Shown piece after piece: positions 8,930-18,183 of a stretch of DNA of 64,000 nt. A program made the position numbers and the translations under genes. The stretch's first letter is position 1; each line of letters begins with the position of its first letter. Where the stretch lies: the NCBI RefSeq assembly GCF_002266465.3, contig NZ_CP029427.2:5148501-5212500 (forward strand), read 5' to 3'. The notes below the pieces were generated by a model. The model was not told the origin of the DNA, searched no databases, and saw nothing but the letters and a program-made list of their open reading frames with translations. Source of the DNA: Bradyrhizobium symbiodeficiens (GTDB lineage: Bacteria > Pseudomonadota > Alphaproteobacteria > Rhizobiales > Xanthobacteraceae).

Positions 8930-9232
8930 ATGCCACGACGTTCACTCCCGGCCGGCTTGTTCGGCGCCCTGATGGCGCTCGCAGGCCTGGACCATCAACC
9001 CTTCGGAGGACTGCCTGTCATGGTGGAAAAGGCCAAGGCGGACGACAGCGGCAAGGCGGCCCGTGCGCCCACCATGCCGATGGCCCGCGATCCCGCCGTT
9101 GCGGTGGCAGAGGAATACGAGGCCGCCCGCCGTAAGGGAACGCGTGAGGCCCTCGAACTCTTCATTGCACGCCACGGCGACGCCCCCCTGGCCGAGCAGG
9201 CGCGCGCGGAGTTGAAGCGCTTGTCGCGGTGA
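8930..9232 (+). CDS. Small hypothetical protein with helical C-terminal motif
   Basis: 100 residues from an ATG at 8930. The N-terminus is short and weakly hydrophobic (GLFGALMALAGL), possibly an export signal or membrane anchor. The middle is low-complexity, and residues ~60-98 form an amphipathic helix pair (VAVAEEYEAARRKGTREALE, then FIARHGDAPLAEQARAELKRL). That pattern resembles the short repeat found in the tails of rhizobial caspase/TPR proteins. It is divergent from the metalloprotease across a region with inverted repeats. I do not recognise a specific family and cannot assign a function. Confidence 0.6.
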   Translation: MPRRSLPAGLFGALMALAGLDHQPFGGLPVMVEKAKADDSGKAARAPTMPMARDPAVAVAEEYEAARRKGTREALELFIARHGDAPLAEQARAELKRLSR

Positions 9233-9350
9233 TCGCCCGGACACCGCATCAGGCATGGCATTTCGGCAGGCGGCATCGGCGCCGGGCCGGCTTGTCGGGT
9301 GATCTTTCGGCACTATGGTAGGCCCGCAATCTGTCCCGGAGCGTCTCAAA

Positions 9351-10544
9351 ATGCCTTTTCCGCATGCCTCGGAAGCCCTGTCGCGCTTCACCGTGCTCGA
9401 TCTGACCCGCGTCCGCTCCGGGCCCACCTGCGTGCGGCAGCTGGCGGACTGGGGGGCGAATGTCGTCAAGATCGACGCGCTGACCGAGGATTCCGGCGGC
9501 GAGCAGCCGGGCGGACCTCGCCGGGGTTCCGACTTCCAGAATTTGCACCGCAACAAGCGGGCCATGACGCTGAACCTGAAGGACGAGCGCGGGCTCGCTT
9601 TGTTCAAGCGCCTCGCCGCCAGGGCCGACGTCGTGGTCGAGAATTTCCGGCCCGACGTGAAGAAGAAGCTCGGCATCGACTATGACAGCCTTGCCGCGAT
9701 CAACCCGCGCATCGTCTATGGCAGCATCTCCGGCTTCGGTCAGGACGGCCCCTATCACAAGCGGCCCGGCTTCGATCAGATCGCGCAAGGCATGGGCGGG
9801 CTGATGTCGATCACCGGGGCGCCGGGCGAAGGCCCGATGCGGGTCGGCATTCCCGTCGCCGACCTCACGGCGGGCCTGTTCTGCGCCATGGGCATTCTCA
9901 CCGCGCTGCTGGAGCGCGAAGTTTCGGGCAAGGGACAGTGGGTGCAGACCTCGCTGCTGCAGGCGCAGATCTTCATGCTCGACTTCCAGGCCGCGCGCTG
10001 GCTGATGGAGAAGGAAGTCGCCAAGCAGGCCGGCAACAACCACCCGACCAGCATTCCGACCGGCGTGTTCAGGACCTCGGACGGCTATATCAACATCGCC
10101 ACCACGGGCGGACGGATCTGGGAGCGCTGCGCCCAGGCGATCGGCGCGCCCGAGCTCTACAGCCATCCGGACTATGCGACGGCACCGGCCCGCTCCAAGA
10201 ACCGCGACGCGCTCAACGCCGAGATCGAGAAGCGCACGCTGACCAAATCGACCGATAGCTGGGTCCGCGAACTCAACGAGGCCGGCGTACCCTGTGGGCC
10301 GATCTATGCCATCGACCAGATGTTCGAGGACGCGCAGGTCAAACATCTCGGCATCGCCCAGGACGTGCCGAACGACGAGGACCGCCACATCCGCCTGGTC
10401 GGCCAGCCCGTGACGCTGTCGCGCACGCCGAGCAAAATGGTGGCGCGGCCGCCGGACTTCGGCGAGCAGACCGAAGAGGTCCTGAAGGAGTTCGGCCTCA
10501 GCGCGGACGAGATCGCACAGCTGCGGGATGCCAAGGTGGTGTGA
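9351..10544 (+). CDS. CaiB/BaiF (family III) CoA-transferase
   Basis: 397 residues, the usual length. It transfers CoA between carboxylic acids through a mixed anhydride on a conserved aspartate; here that residue is most likely the Asp in GIPVADLTAG, about 160 residues in. Other family marks are the opening FTVLDLTRVRSGPTCVRQLADWGA, VVKID, and the conserved NLKDERG and GSISGFGQDGP blocks. I chose the ATG at 9351, 10 bases after a GGAGC; an in-frame ATG at 9315 would add 12 residues. It stands alone with a strong terminator after it. The acid substrates cannot be inferred from context. Confidence 0.9.
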   Translation: MPFPHASEALSRFTVLDLTRVRSGPTCVRQLADWGANVVKIDALTEDSGGEQPGGPRRGSDFQNLHRNKRAMTLNLKDERGLALFKRLAARADVVVENFRPDVKKKLGIDYDSLAAINPRIVYGSISGFGQDGPYHKRPGFDQIAQGMGGLMSITGAPGEGPMRVGIPVADLTAGLFCAMGILTALLEREVSGKGQWVQTSLLQAQIFMLDFQAARWLMEKEVAKQAGNNHPTSIPTGVFRTSDGYINIATTGGRIWERCAQAIGAPELYSHPDYATAPARSKNRDALNAEIEKRTLTKSTDSWVRELNEAGVPCGPIYAIDQMFEDAQVKHLGIAQDVPNDEDRHIRLVGQPVTLSRTPSKMVARPPDFGEQTEEVLKEFGLSADEIAQLRDAKVV

Positions 10545-10573
10545 GCGCCGCGCTGACGTCACCACCGACAACA

Positions 10574-10597
10574 GCCCGGCGCTCGCGCCGGGCTTTT
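10574..10597 (+). terminator. Rho-independent terminator after CaiB gene
   Basis: A 9-bp GC-rich stem, gcccggcgc / gcgccgggc, with a 2-base loop and followed by TTTT, 30 bases after the CoA-transferase stop. It sits between convergent genes and may also serve the outer-membrane gene from the other side. Confidence 0.75.
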
Positions 10598-10620
10598 GAC
10601 TTCAAGAGCCATGTGGCGGC

Positions 10621-11511
10621 TCACGTGCCGCTGAAGCGGTAGTTCAGACCGAAGCGCAAGACGTTGTCGGTGACGCGCGAGCGATAGCTGACGACCAGCG
10701 GCGCGCCGCTAAGCGCGATCACGGGCGTTGTGAGCGAGCCGGACACCGTTCCGAGATCGACATAGAGATATTCGAGCCGGGCGCTCCAATTGTCGGCGAA
10801 GGCGCCTTCGACGCCGGCACCCGCGCTCCAGCCGAATTTGGTCGTGCTGCTGCTGAAGCTTGCTGCAACCGGTGTGAACGTTCCGCCGTCTGCGCCGGGG
10901 AAGCCGCCGACATTGATTGCGCTGACACTGCCCGAGGTGGAGACGCGGCCATAGGCAAGGCCGCCGGTACCGTAGAGCAGCACACGCGGCGTCACGGCGA
11001 CGCCGAGCCGGCCGCGGACGGTGCCGAACCAGTCGAGCTTCTGGGTGAGATCGAACGTCACCGGCAGCGCGGGATCGAACGTGTTGTCGCCGCGATGGCC
11101 CGGCGTGCAGACGCCGTCCTGCACACCGTCGGGCGCGCCGGCGCACAACGCGTCGAAACGGCCCTTCTGTCCGCCGCCCTGAAAGTCGGCTTCGAGACCG
11201 ACCACGAACATGTCGCGCTGCCAGTTGTAGCCGATCTGTCCGCCGCCAATGGCGCCGTTGAGATCGAACGCTCCAGCGCTCGAGCTCAGCCCTGTGCCGG
11301 CCCTGCTGTCGATGAAATTCGCTGTCGTGGAAGAGCGGCCCCAGCCGTAGCCGATATTGATGCCGGCATAGAAACCACTCCAATTGTATCCGGGATCCGC
11401 GGCCACCGGCGGCGCCTTGGTATAGATGTGCGGCACCGCCAGATCGGCGGCGAAAGCTCGCGGCGCGAGCAGCATGGCGATCGCGGACGCAACCAGCAGA
11501 GTTCGTGTCAT
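10621..11511 (-). CDS. Outer-membrane beta-barrel protein (Omp31/OmpA-like)
   Basis: 296 residues from the ATG at 11511, chosen for its GGGAAG ribosome-binding site and for the clean signal peptide it produces (TRTLLVASAIAMLLAPRAFA, then ADLAVPH). The mature part is an alternating aromatic/polar beta-barrel: WSGFYAGINIGYGWGRS, VGLEADFQGGGQKG, WFGTVRGRLGVAVTPRVLLYGTGGLAYG, WSARLEYLYVDLGT, and a C-terminal strand VLRFGLNYRFSGT. This is the pattern of the small Omp25/Omp31 family common in rhizobia. A structural role at the cell surface is likely. It lies beside a second member of the same family. Confidence 0.85.
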   Translation of the reverse strand: MTRTLLVASAIAMLLAPRAFAADLAVPHIYTKAPPVAADPGYNWSGFYAGINIGYGWGRSSTTANFIDSRAGTGLSSSAGAFDLNGAIGGGQIGYNWQRDMFVVGLEADFQGGGQKGRFDALCAGAPDGVQDGVCTPGHRGDNTFDPALPVTFDLTQKLDWFGTVRGRLGVAVTPRVLLYGTGGLAYGRVSTSGSVSAINVGGFPGADGGTFTPVAASFSSSTTKFGWSAGAGVEGAFADNWSARLEYLYVDLGTVSGSLTTPVIALSGAPLVVSYRSRVTDNVLRFGLNYRFSGT

Positions 11512-11703
11512 CAATCTTCCCTCGAGAAACGGCATTGCCTGACCGCGGACGCGAAGATGCGCGAGCGATTCAGTGCGGCAACACTAGGGAAGAGCCGTTC
11601 GGCTCGCGTCCTGCGATCGAATGTCGGTCGTTTGGAGGAGCGGCTCGCGATCGCAGCAAGGCGACTGCGGGGCGAGGCCGATCAAAGATCGGACAGAAAC
11701 GAC

Positions 11704-11728
11704 AAAGCCCGGCACGAGGCCGGGCTTT
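11704..11728 (-). terminator. Terminator between the two outer-membrane genes
   Basis: aaagcccggc and gccgggcttt form a 10-bp stem with a 5-base loop, about 40 bases after the stop of the second barrel gene in its transcription direction. Flanking A and T runs could make it work in both directions. Confidence 0.7.
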
Positions 11729-11765
11729 GCTTGTTGTTTGACGCCTTTGTTGGTTCAGTATCTGC

Positions 11766-12632
11766 TCAATATCTCGCGACGACCGGACCGCCGAACTGGT
11801 AATTGATGCCGGCGCGCAGGATGTGGTCGGTGAAGTGCGACGAGACGTTGGCGTTGATCGTAGAGAGCGGCGCCAGCGTGAACGGACCGGACGAGAAGCG
11901 ACCGAGATCCATGTAGAGATATTCGAGCTTGGCGCTCCAGTTCTGGGTGATCTTGCCTTCGACACCAACACCGACGGTCCAGCCCGCACGCGTCGTCGAG
12001 TTCGTGCCGATCGAGGCAATCGCGACGCCAGCGGGGGTGAAGCCGGTCATGGTGCCGGTGGTCTTGATCTCACCGAAGGCCAGACCACCGGTGCCGTAGA
12101 ACAGCACTTTAGGGGTCGCCAGGATGCCGACGCGACCACGAACCGTGCCGAACCACTGGAGGTGCTGATCGACCGTCAGGGTGGTGGAGGTTCCAAGGCC
12201 AGCCGGAGCGAACGTCAAACCGGGAAGGCAGGGGCCGCCAGCAATCGTGGTGATCAAGCAGGTCGATGTGGCGCTGCCGCGTTCGCCCGACCACTGCAAG
12301 TCGCCTTCAAGGCCATAGACCCAATTGGCGCTCTGCCAGTTATAGCCGGCCTGACCGCCGGCGACGCCGCCATTCATGTCAAACGATGCACCGGTGATGG
12401 AGCCGGCTGGAGGCGCAACCGGCACACCCGTTGCCGAATTGACGTAGGAGACGTCGGTCCGCGAACGGCCCCAACTGTAGCCGCCATTGGCGCCGACATA
12501 CCAGCCGGTCCAGCTCCAGACGGGGTCCATCACTGGCGCCTTGACGTAGGGACGCGCCGCGATATCGGCAGCAAGTGCACCTGTCGCGAACAGCGACATC
12601 GCCGCCGCAATCCCAATCACGATCCGCTTCAT
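11766..12632 (-). CDS. Outer-membrane beta-barrel protein (Omp31-like), second paralogue
   Basis: 288 residues. The frame stays open for a further 220 codons upstream, but that part lies across the transporter gene. The real start is the ATG at 12632, with GGAGGGG upstream and a clear signal peptide (KRIVIGIAAAMSLFATGALA, then ADIAARP). The barrel signatures parallel the neighbour: WSWTGWYVGANGGYSWGRS, VYGLEGDLQWSG, WFGTVRGRVGILATPKVLFYGTGGLAFG, WSAKLEYLYMDLG, and the final HILRAGINYQFGG strand. The two adjacent genes are probably an old tandem duplication. The intervening terminator suggests separate transcription. Confidence 0.87.
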   Translation of the reverse strand: MKRIVIGIAAAMSLFATGALAADIAARPYVKAPVMDPVWSWTGWYVGANGGYSWGRSRTDVSYVNSATGVPVAPPAGSITGASFDMNGGVAGGQAGYNWQSANWVYGLEGDLQWSGERGSATSTCLITTIAGGPCLPGLTFAPAGLGTSTTLTVDQHLQWFGTVRGRVGILATPKVLFYGTGGLAFGEIKTTGTMTGFTPAGVAIASIGTNSTTRAGWTVGVGVEGKITQNWSAKLEYLYMDLGRFSSGPFTLAPLSTINANVSSHFTDHILRAGINYQFGGPVVARY

Positions 12633-12790
12633 GAGTAACCCCTCCGCACGATTTTGTGATTGGAAACATACGCCAGCTTCGGCCCAAAGGCTGTGCCGCG
12701 GCAGCAACATCCCGAAGCAATCGCGGCGTGTAGCAGCCCGGACTACAACGACATCGCCTGCGCATGTCATTGAAATCAAAATACTTATGC

Positions 12791-14308
12791 TTACGGCGAC
12801 GTCGCCCTTGTCCGTTGCGTCCATCCGACGCGGGACAGCATGCCGTCGATCACCGGCCAGAACAGCAACACGATCGCCAGTGTCGTGATCGAGCCGACCA
12901 GACCGTTCGACCAGAACACCTTGAGGTCGCCGCCGGAGCCGATCATCGAGAGGCGGAAGGCATCTTCGGCGCGATTGCCGAGCACGAGCGCGAGGGTGAA
13001 CGGCGCCAGCGGAATGCCGATCTTCTTGAAGACGTAGCCGACGACGCCGAAACCGAGCATCAGCCAGATGTCGAACATCGCGTTCTGGATCGCATAGGCA
13101 CCGATCGCGCAGGAGACCACGATCATCGGCGCCACTGCGGCGAACGGCACGCGCAGGATCGAGGCGAAGATCGGCACCGTCGTCAGCACCAGCACGAGGC
13201 CGACGACATTGCCGAGATACATCGAGGCGATCAGGCCCCAGACGAAGTCCTTGTGCTCGACGAACAGCAGCGGCCCGGGATTGAGACCCCACACCATCAG
13301 GCCGCCGAGCAGGATCGCCGCGGTGCCGGAGCCGGGAATGCCGAGCGCCAGCATCGGCAGCAGCGCCGCGGTGCCGGAGGCATGTGCTGCGGTCTCGGGC
13401 GCAAACACGCCCTCGATGCGGCCCTTGCCGAAGCTCTCGGGATCCTTCGAGAAGCGCTTGGCGAGGTTGTAGCCCATGAAGGACGCCGCGATCGCGCCGC
13501 CCGGGGTGATGCCGAGCCAGCAGCCGATGAAGGAGGAGCGCAGCAGCGTCGCCCAGTATTTCGGCAGGTCCTTCCAGACGCCGAGCACGACGCGGAGCGA
13601 AATGCTTGCGGCGTGTCCGCGCAGCGCCAGCCGCTCCTCCATCGTCAGCAGGATCTCGCTGATGCCGAACAGGCCGATGACGGCGACCAGGAAGTTGATG
13701 CCGCGGAGCAGCTCGGCCGAGCCGAAGGTCATGCGCAGATTGCCCGACACCGTGTCCATGCCGATGCCGGCGAGCAGCAGCCCCAGCGACATCGAGATGA
13801 CGGTCTTGTGCTTGGCCTCGCGGCCGAGGCCGACAAAGGAGCAGAAGGTGAGCAGATACACCGCGAAGAACTCGGGCGGGCCGAATTTAAGCGCAAAGGA
13901 CGAGATCATCGGCGCGAGGAAGGTGATCAAGAGCACCGCGACCAGCGAGCCGATGAAGGACGACGTGAACGCCGCCGTCAGCGCCTCCGCCGCCCTGCCC
14001 TGCTGCGCCATCGGATAGCCGTCGAAAGTGGTCGCCACCGACCAGGCTTCGCCGGGAATGTTGAACAGGATCGAGGTGATCGCGCCGCCGAATAACGCGC
14101 CCCAATAGATGCAGGACAGCATCACGATCGCCGAGGTCGGATCCATCGTGAAGGTGAGCGGCAACAGGATCGCGACGCCGTTGGGACCGCCGAGGCCGGG
14201 CAGCACGCCGACGAAGATGCCGAGCACCAGCCCGACCATCATCAGCACGAGCGTCTTCCACGTCAGCAGGACGGCAAAGCCGTGGAGCAGGAGACCGAAA
14301 GCTTCCAT
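12791..14308 (-). CDS. tctA: Tripartite tricarboxylate transporter permease TctA
   Basis: 505 residues with about 11-12 membrane helices, the large permease of a TctABC solute transporter. Family blocks include GLVLGIFVGVLPGLGGPNG near residue 30, the conserved GALFGGAITSILFNIPGE stretch, and a later WAGITPGGAIAASFMGY-like block. The start is the ATG at 14308; the frame continues upstream only across the TctB gene. It is the last gene of a tctC-tctB-tctA run in transcription order, 11 bp after tctB. The substrate is a carboxylate of unknown identity. Confidence 0.9.
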   Translation of the reverse strand: MEAFGLLLHGFAVLLTWKTLVLMMVGLVLGIFVGVLPGLGGPNGVAILLPLTFTMDPTSAIVMLSCIYWGALFGGAITSILFNIPGEAWSVATTFDGYPMAQQGRAAEALTAAFTSSFIGSLVAVLLITFLAPMISSFALKFGPPEFFAVYLLTFCSFVGLGREAKHKTVISMSLGLLLAGIGMDTVSGNLRMTFGSAELLRGINFLVAVIGLFGISEILLTMEERLALRGHAASISLRVVLGVWKDLPKYWATLLRSSFIGCWLGITPGGAIAASFMGYNLAKRFSKDPESFGKGRIEGVFAPETAAHASGTAALLPMLALGIPGSGTAAILLGGLMVWGLNPGPLLFVEHKDFVWGLIASMYLGNVVGLVLVLTTVPIFASILRVPFAAVAPMIVVSCAIGAYAIQNAMFDIWLMLGFGVVGYVFKKIGIPLAPFTLALVLGNRAEDAFRLSMIGSGGDLKVFWSNGLVGSITTLAIVLLFWPVIDGMLSRVGWTQRTRATSP

Positions 14309-14319
14309 CGCGAAACCGC

Positions 14320-14862
14320 CTAGCGGCCGAAGGCCGCTTCGAGCGGCCCTTTCGGCATGATGACGTCGAAGGCGACATCGAAGGTGACGAACATGATCGC
14401 AGTGAACAGGAAGGCGGTAAGCAGCGACTTCCACAGCGCGATCTTGCCGACGAGGCGCATGAAGCCTGAGATCAGCAGGAAGCTCGCGACATAAAGGCCG
14501 AGGAACTGCATCACCAGGCAGAACAGCAGCGTCGGCACGAACACCGCCAGCACGCGGCGGGCCTGTGCGCGGGTGACGAAGGTCTCGGACGCCGCACGCC
14601 GCGCCAGCAGCGCCACGATCAGGCCGTAGAGGCTGCCGCCGCCGAGGATGACCGAAAGATAGAACGGAAAATAACCGGGTTCGGGCCCGGTCGAATCCCA
14701 GGACGCACCGGTGCGCCAATTGTCGTAGCCGAGCGTGGCGGCCAGCGCGAGCAGCAGCAGACAGACGACGATCTCGACCGTGCCGGACGAGACGACGGAA
14801 GGCGAGTCGTCTTCAGGCGCGGTCGGATCGTCGACGACGATTTCCAGATCGGTTTGGGACAT
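14320..14862 (-). CDS. tctB: Tripartite tricarboxylate transporter small subunit TctB
   Basis: 180 residues from the ATG at 14862 (a TTG five codons upstream is the alternative). After a ~30-residue acidic cytoplasmic leader come four hydrophobic segments in the spacing usual for TctB: VEIVVCLLLLALAATLGY, YFPFYLSVILGGGSLYGL, VLAVFVPTLLFCLVMQFLGLYVA and a final pair. Genes tctC, tctB and tctA lie in this order on the minus strand, so it is the small membrane partner of this transporter. Confidence 0.87.
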   Translation of the reverse strand: MSQTDLEIVVDDPTAPEDDSPSVVSSGTVEIVVCLLLLALAATLGYDNWRTGASWDSTGPEPGYFPFYLSVILGGGSLYGLIVALLARRAASETFVTRAQARRVLAVFVPTLLFCLVMQFLGLYVASFLLISGFMRLVGKIALWKSLLTAFLFTAIMFVTFDVAFDVIMPKGPLEAAFGR

Positions 14863-14956
14863 GCTCTGCCAAATCAAGTTGCGCCGTCATCATCCGCGGA
14901 AGCGGATGATCCAGTACGCCGTGCAGAAGCCGTATTCGAGTTCTGTGCAATACTGG

Positions 14957-14978
14957 ATGCCCCGCCTTCGCGGGGCAT
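14957..14978. repeat. Short GC-rich palindrome between tctC and tctB
   Basis: atgccccgc and gcggggcat pair perfectly over 9 bases with a cttc loop. There is no T-run. This fits a dispersed intergenic palindrome or an mRNA-stabilising hairpin that would raise expression of the receptor relative to the permease. Confidence 0.55.
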
Positions 14979-14994
14979 GACGCGGAGGATGTGC

Positions 14995-15981
14995 TTACTT
15001 CGCGACGAAACCGGCCTCGGTCATCAGCGACTTGTTGACGGCATCATCCTCCTCGAGGAACTTCACCATGTCCTTGCCGGTGAGGAAGATCGGCTTCAGC
15101 GCCTGCTTTTCCATGTACTCCTTGTACTCGGCGGTCTGCGTCACCTTGTGGAACAGATCGACATAGAAGGCCTGTTGCTCGGCCGTCACCTTGCCGGGCA
15201 GGAACATCGCGCGCAGCATCAGATATTGCACGTCGACGCCCTCCTCCTTGCAGGTCGGGATGTCGGCCCAGGACTGGGTGTCCGTCACCTTGGTGGTGTA
15301 GGAGATGCGCTCCTTGTCGAACACGCAGAGCGGACGCACCTGGCCGGCGCGCCAGACTTCGAGGTTTTCGGATGGGTTGTTGACGTTGGCTTCGGTGTGG
15401 TTGCCGACCAGCTGAGTCGCGGCCTCGCCGCCGGATTTGTAGGGCAGATAGGAGAATTTTGCGCCGGTCTTCTGCTCGAGGAACACGGTCAGCACGTGAT
15501 CCTCGCGCTTGGAGCCCGTGCCGCCCATCTTGAACGGCGAACTCGCCGCCTTCGCGGCCGCGACGAACTCCTTCACCGTCTTGGGGCCTGCGCTGTTGTC
15601 CCAGAGCACGAACTGGTCGAGCGCGACCACCGAAACCGGGGTCAGCTCACGCCAGTTGAACGGGATCTTAGCCGACAGCGGCAGCATGTAGATCAAGGAA
15701 TAGGCGATCAACACCTTGTTCGGATCGCCCTCGCTGGATTTCATGTACATCAGCGCTTCCGCACCCGAGGCGCCGCCCTTGAGCGAGACGACGATCGGCT
15801 GCTTCATCAGATTGTTCTTCTGGATCGCGGCCTGCATCATCCGCGCCATCTGGTCGGAGGCGCCACCCGCGCCCGCTGCCACCACGATCTCGACGGGCTT
15901 CGCCGGCTCCCAACCGGCAAATGCCGGCGTGCTCAACAACAGCGCCGTCGCAGCGGCGACGGCTTTCACTGGAATTCGCAC
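14995..15981 (-). CDS. tctC: Tripartite tricarboxylate transporter receptor TctC (Bug family)
   Basis: 328 residues, the usual size for a Bug-type periplasmic solute receptor. Signal peptide: RIPVKAVAAATALLLSTPAFA, cut before GWEPAKP. The first beta-strand and phosphate-loop-like block KPVEIVVAAGAGGASDQMAR is the family signature, with PIVVSLKGGASGAEALMY and the WRAGQVRPLCVF region further on. The GTG at 15981 is the start. It opens the tctCBA operon. The substrate is unknown, and Bug receptors vary widely in specificity. Confidence 0.88.
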   Translation of the reverse strand: MRIPVKAVAAATALLLSTPAFAGWEPAKPVEIVVAAGAGGASDQMARMMQAAIQKNNLMKQPIVVSLKGGASGAEALMYMKSSEGDPNKVLIAYSLIYMLPLSAKIPFNWRELTPVSVVALDQFVLWDNSAGPKTVKEFVAAAKAASSPFKMGGTGSKREDHVLTVFLEQKTGAKFSYLPYKSGGEAATQLVGNHTEANVNNPSENLEVWRAGQVRPLCVFDKERISYTTKVTDTQSWADIPTCKEEGVDVQYLMLRAMFLPGKVTAEQQAFYVDLFHKVTQTAEYKEYMEKQALKPIFLTGKDMVKFLEEDDAVNKSLMTEAGFVAK

Positions 15982-16125
15982 GAGTTTCGCCCCCTGATGT
16001 TTTTTTGAGTTGTAGTGCGGAAGAATTCTATCCCTGCATTGTGCGGACTAAAGCTGACGAGTGCAAGCGGCCGGGCAATTGGGCGCATATGACTTTCGAC
16101 GGACGACGTCGATAGCGCATGAGCC

Positions 16126-16923
16126 TCACTTGCCCTTCCAGACCGGCGTGCGCTTGTTGAGGAAGGCGTCCATGCCCTCGCGGAAATCTTCGCTCATATA
16201 GGCCTTCAGGATCAGGTCCTCGCCCTCTTCACGCGACAGCGTGCGGCGGATGCGGCGCACCGCTTCCTTGGTCGCTTCCAGCGTGAGCGGCGCGTGGCTG
16301 GCGACGAGCTTCGCCGTTTCGTCGGCGCGGCGCTGCAGCGTCTCGACGTCGGGCACGACCTCGTTGAGCAGGCCGAGCGCCAGCGCTTCCGGCGCCTCGA
16401 CGAGGCGCGCCTTGAAGATCATGTCCTTGGTGCGGGCCGGTCCGACCAGCGCGACAACGCGGCTGATATTGGACATCGACAGGCAATTGCCGAGCGTGCG
16501 CGCGATCGGAAAGCCCATGCGTGTCGTCTCGGTGCCGATGCGCAGGTCGCAGCAGGCCGCGATGCCGGCGCCGCCGCCGGTGCAGGCGCCGGCGATGGCG
16601 GCGATCACGGGCACGCGGCACTGCTCGAGCGTGCCGAGCACGCGGTCGATGCGCGCCTCGTAGTCGAGTGCGTCCTGCGCGGTCTTGAAGGCGCGGAACT
16701 GCGAGATGTCGGTGCCGGAGGCGAACGCCTTGTCGCCGGCGCCGGTCAGGATCAGCGCCTTGATCGAGCGGTCTGCGTTGATCTCCTGACAGATCTCCGC
16801 CATGCGGTCATACATGGCGAAGGTCATGGCGTTGCGTGCCTGCGGGCGGTTGAAGGTGATCCGCGCGATGCCGTCCGTGACGGAGTAGAGCAGGTCTTCG
16901 TTGGCAGTCGTCGGTGCGTTCAT
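16126..16923 (-). CDS. Enoyl-CoA hydratase/isomerase family protein
   Basis: 265 residues with the crotonase fold: ITFNRPQARNAMTF, the oxyanion-hole block ILTGAGDKAFASGTDISQF, and the second glycine-rich CTGGGAGIAACCDLRIG. The usual first catalytic glutamate (in a QPE-type motif) is not present; the aligned stretch reads MGFPIARTLGN, and the second acidic position seems to be Asp in TKDMIF. It may therefore be an isomerase, thioesterase or lyase of the superfamily rather than a true hydratase. It lies 57 bp downstream of the aminotransferase stop region on the same strand and could be co-transcribed. Confidence 0.8.
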   Translation of the reverse strand: MNAPTTANEDLLYSVTDGIARITFNRPQARNAMTFAMYDRMAEICQEINADRSIKALILTGAGDKAFASGTDISQFRAFKTAQDALDYEARIDRVLGTLEQCRVPVIAAIAGACTGGGAGIAACCDLRIGTETTRMGFPIARTLGNCLSMSNISRVVALVGPARTKDMIFKARLVEAPEALALGLLNEVVPDVETLQRRADETAKLVASHAPLTLEATKEAVRRIRRTLSREEGEDLILKAYMSEDFREGMDAFLNKRTPVWKGK

Positions 16924-16983
16924 CGCGCGCTCACTTCACTCTTGTTGATCTTGGGCCGGCCGGCCTTCACGCCACCGGAGCCT

Positions 16984-18183
16984 CTAAGCGACCTGGGCTT
17001 TGGCCATCGGCACCACGTCGCGTCCCTTCAGGACGTCCATGGCCGCCAACACACCGCCGCTCCGGTGCGGGATCTTTGCAAGATCCAGGCCCATCTCGAC
17101 GCCGGCAAGCGTGCCCATCAGCATCAGATCGTTGAAGTGGCCGATATGGCCGATGCGGAAAACCTTGCCCTTGACCTTGTTCAGGCCGGTGCCGAGCGAC
17201 ATGTCGAAGTTTTCCAGCACGACCTTGCGGAAAGCGTCGGCGTCGTGGCCATCAGGCACGCGCACGCCGGTCAGTGCCGGCGAGTGGGCGGCAGGATCGA
17301 TGCACTGCGTCTCCAGGCCCCACACCTTGGCCGCCGCGCGCGTTGCCGCGCTGTGGCGCTTGTGGCGGGTCCAGACGTTCTCCAGCCCCTCCTCTTCCAG
17401 CATCTTGACCGCTTCGCGCAGGCCGTAGAGCAAATTGGTGGCGGGCGTATAGGGAAAGGTGCCGAGCTTGTTGAAGTTGATGACTTCCTGCCAGTCCCAG
17501 TAGGAGCGCATGCCGGGGTTGGCCTTGGCCACGGCGAGCGCCTTCTCCGAGACGGCGTTGAAGCTGAGGCCGGGTGGCAGCATCAGGCCTTTCTGGGAGC
17601 CGGCGACCGAGACGTCGATGCCCCAGGCGTCATGCTCGTATTCCATCGAGCCGAGGCCGGAAATGGTGTCGACCATCAACAGCGCCGGATGCTTGACGCG
17701 GTCGAGCAGCTTGCGCACCTCCAGCGGCGGCGTCACGCAGCCGGTCGAGGTCTCGTTGTGGACGACGCAGACCGCCTTGATCGCGTGCTGCTTGTCGGCG
17801 ACGAGGCGCTTCTCGATCTCGGCGAGGTCGGCGCCGTGGCGCCAGTCGCTCGGGATGAAATCGACGTCGATCTTGAACTTGTCGGCGATGCCGCGCCACA
17901 GCACGGCGAACTGGCCGGTCTCGCACATCAGCACCTTGTCGCCGGGCGCGAACACGTTGACCATCGCCGCTTCCCAGGCGCCGGTGCCGGATGAGGGGAA
18001 GATGATCACGGGCTGCTTGGTGCGGAACACGCGCTGCATCGCGGCAAGCACGCCAAAACCGAGCTCGGCGAACTCCGGACCGCGATGGTCCAGCGTCGGC
18101 ATGTCCATCGCCCGCAGCACCCGGTCGGGCACGTTGGTCGGTCCTGGAATCTGTAGGAAATGCCTTCCACTGTGCACGGTCAT
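16984..18183 (-). CDS. sgaA: Serine/alanine-glyoxylate aminotransferase (class V)
   Basis: 399 residues, the typical length. It uses PLP to convert glyoxylate to glycine with serine or alanine as donor. Visible marks: IPGPTNVPDRVLRAM at the N-terminus, PSSGTGAWEAAMVNVF (cofactor phosphate site), VHNETSTGCVTP, LLMVDTISGLGSM with the Asp under the pyridine ring, and VAGSQKGLMLPPGL containing the Schiff-base lysine. Divergent from the fused glycolate/lactate dehydrogenase gene, which would make the glyoxylate it uses. The C-terminal tail is somewhat extended (KGRDVVPMAKAQVA). Confidence 0.9.
   Translation of the reverse strand: MTVHSGRHFLQIPGPTNVPDRVLRAMDMPTLDHRGPEFAELGFGVLAAMQRVFRTKQPVIIFPSSGTGAWEAAMVNVFAPGDKVLMCETGQFAVLWRGIADKFKIDVDFIPSDWRHGADLAEIEKRLVADKQHAIKAVCVVHNETSTGCVTPPLEVRKLLDRVKHPALLMVDTISGLGSMEYEHDAWGIDVSVAGSQKGLMLPPGLSFNAVSEKALAVAKANPGMRSYWDWQEVINFNKLGTFPYTPATNLLYGLREAVKMLEEEGLENVWTRHKRHSAATRAAAKVWGLETQCIDPAAHSPALTGVRVPDGHDADAFRKVVLENFDMSLGTGLNKVKGKVFRIGHIGHFNDLMLMGTLAGVEMGLDLAKIPHRSGGVLAAMDVLKGRDVVPMAKAQVA

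Noticed and set aside
12633..13292. N-terminal extension of the second outer-membrane protein
   Set aside because: It overlaps tctA in another frame; a signal peptide begins at the ATG at 12632.
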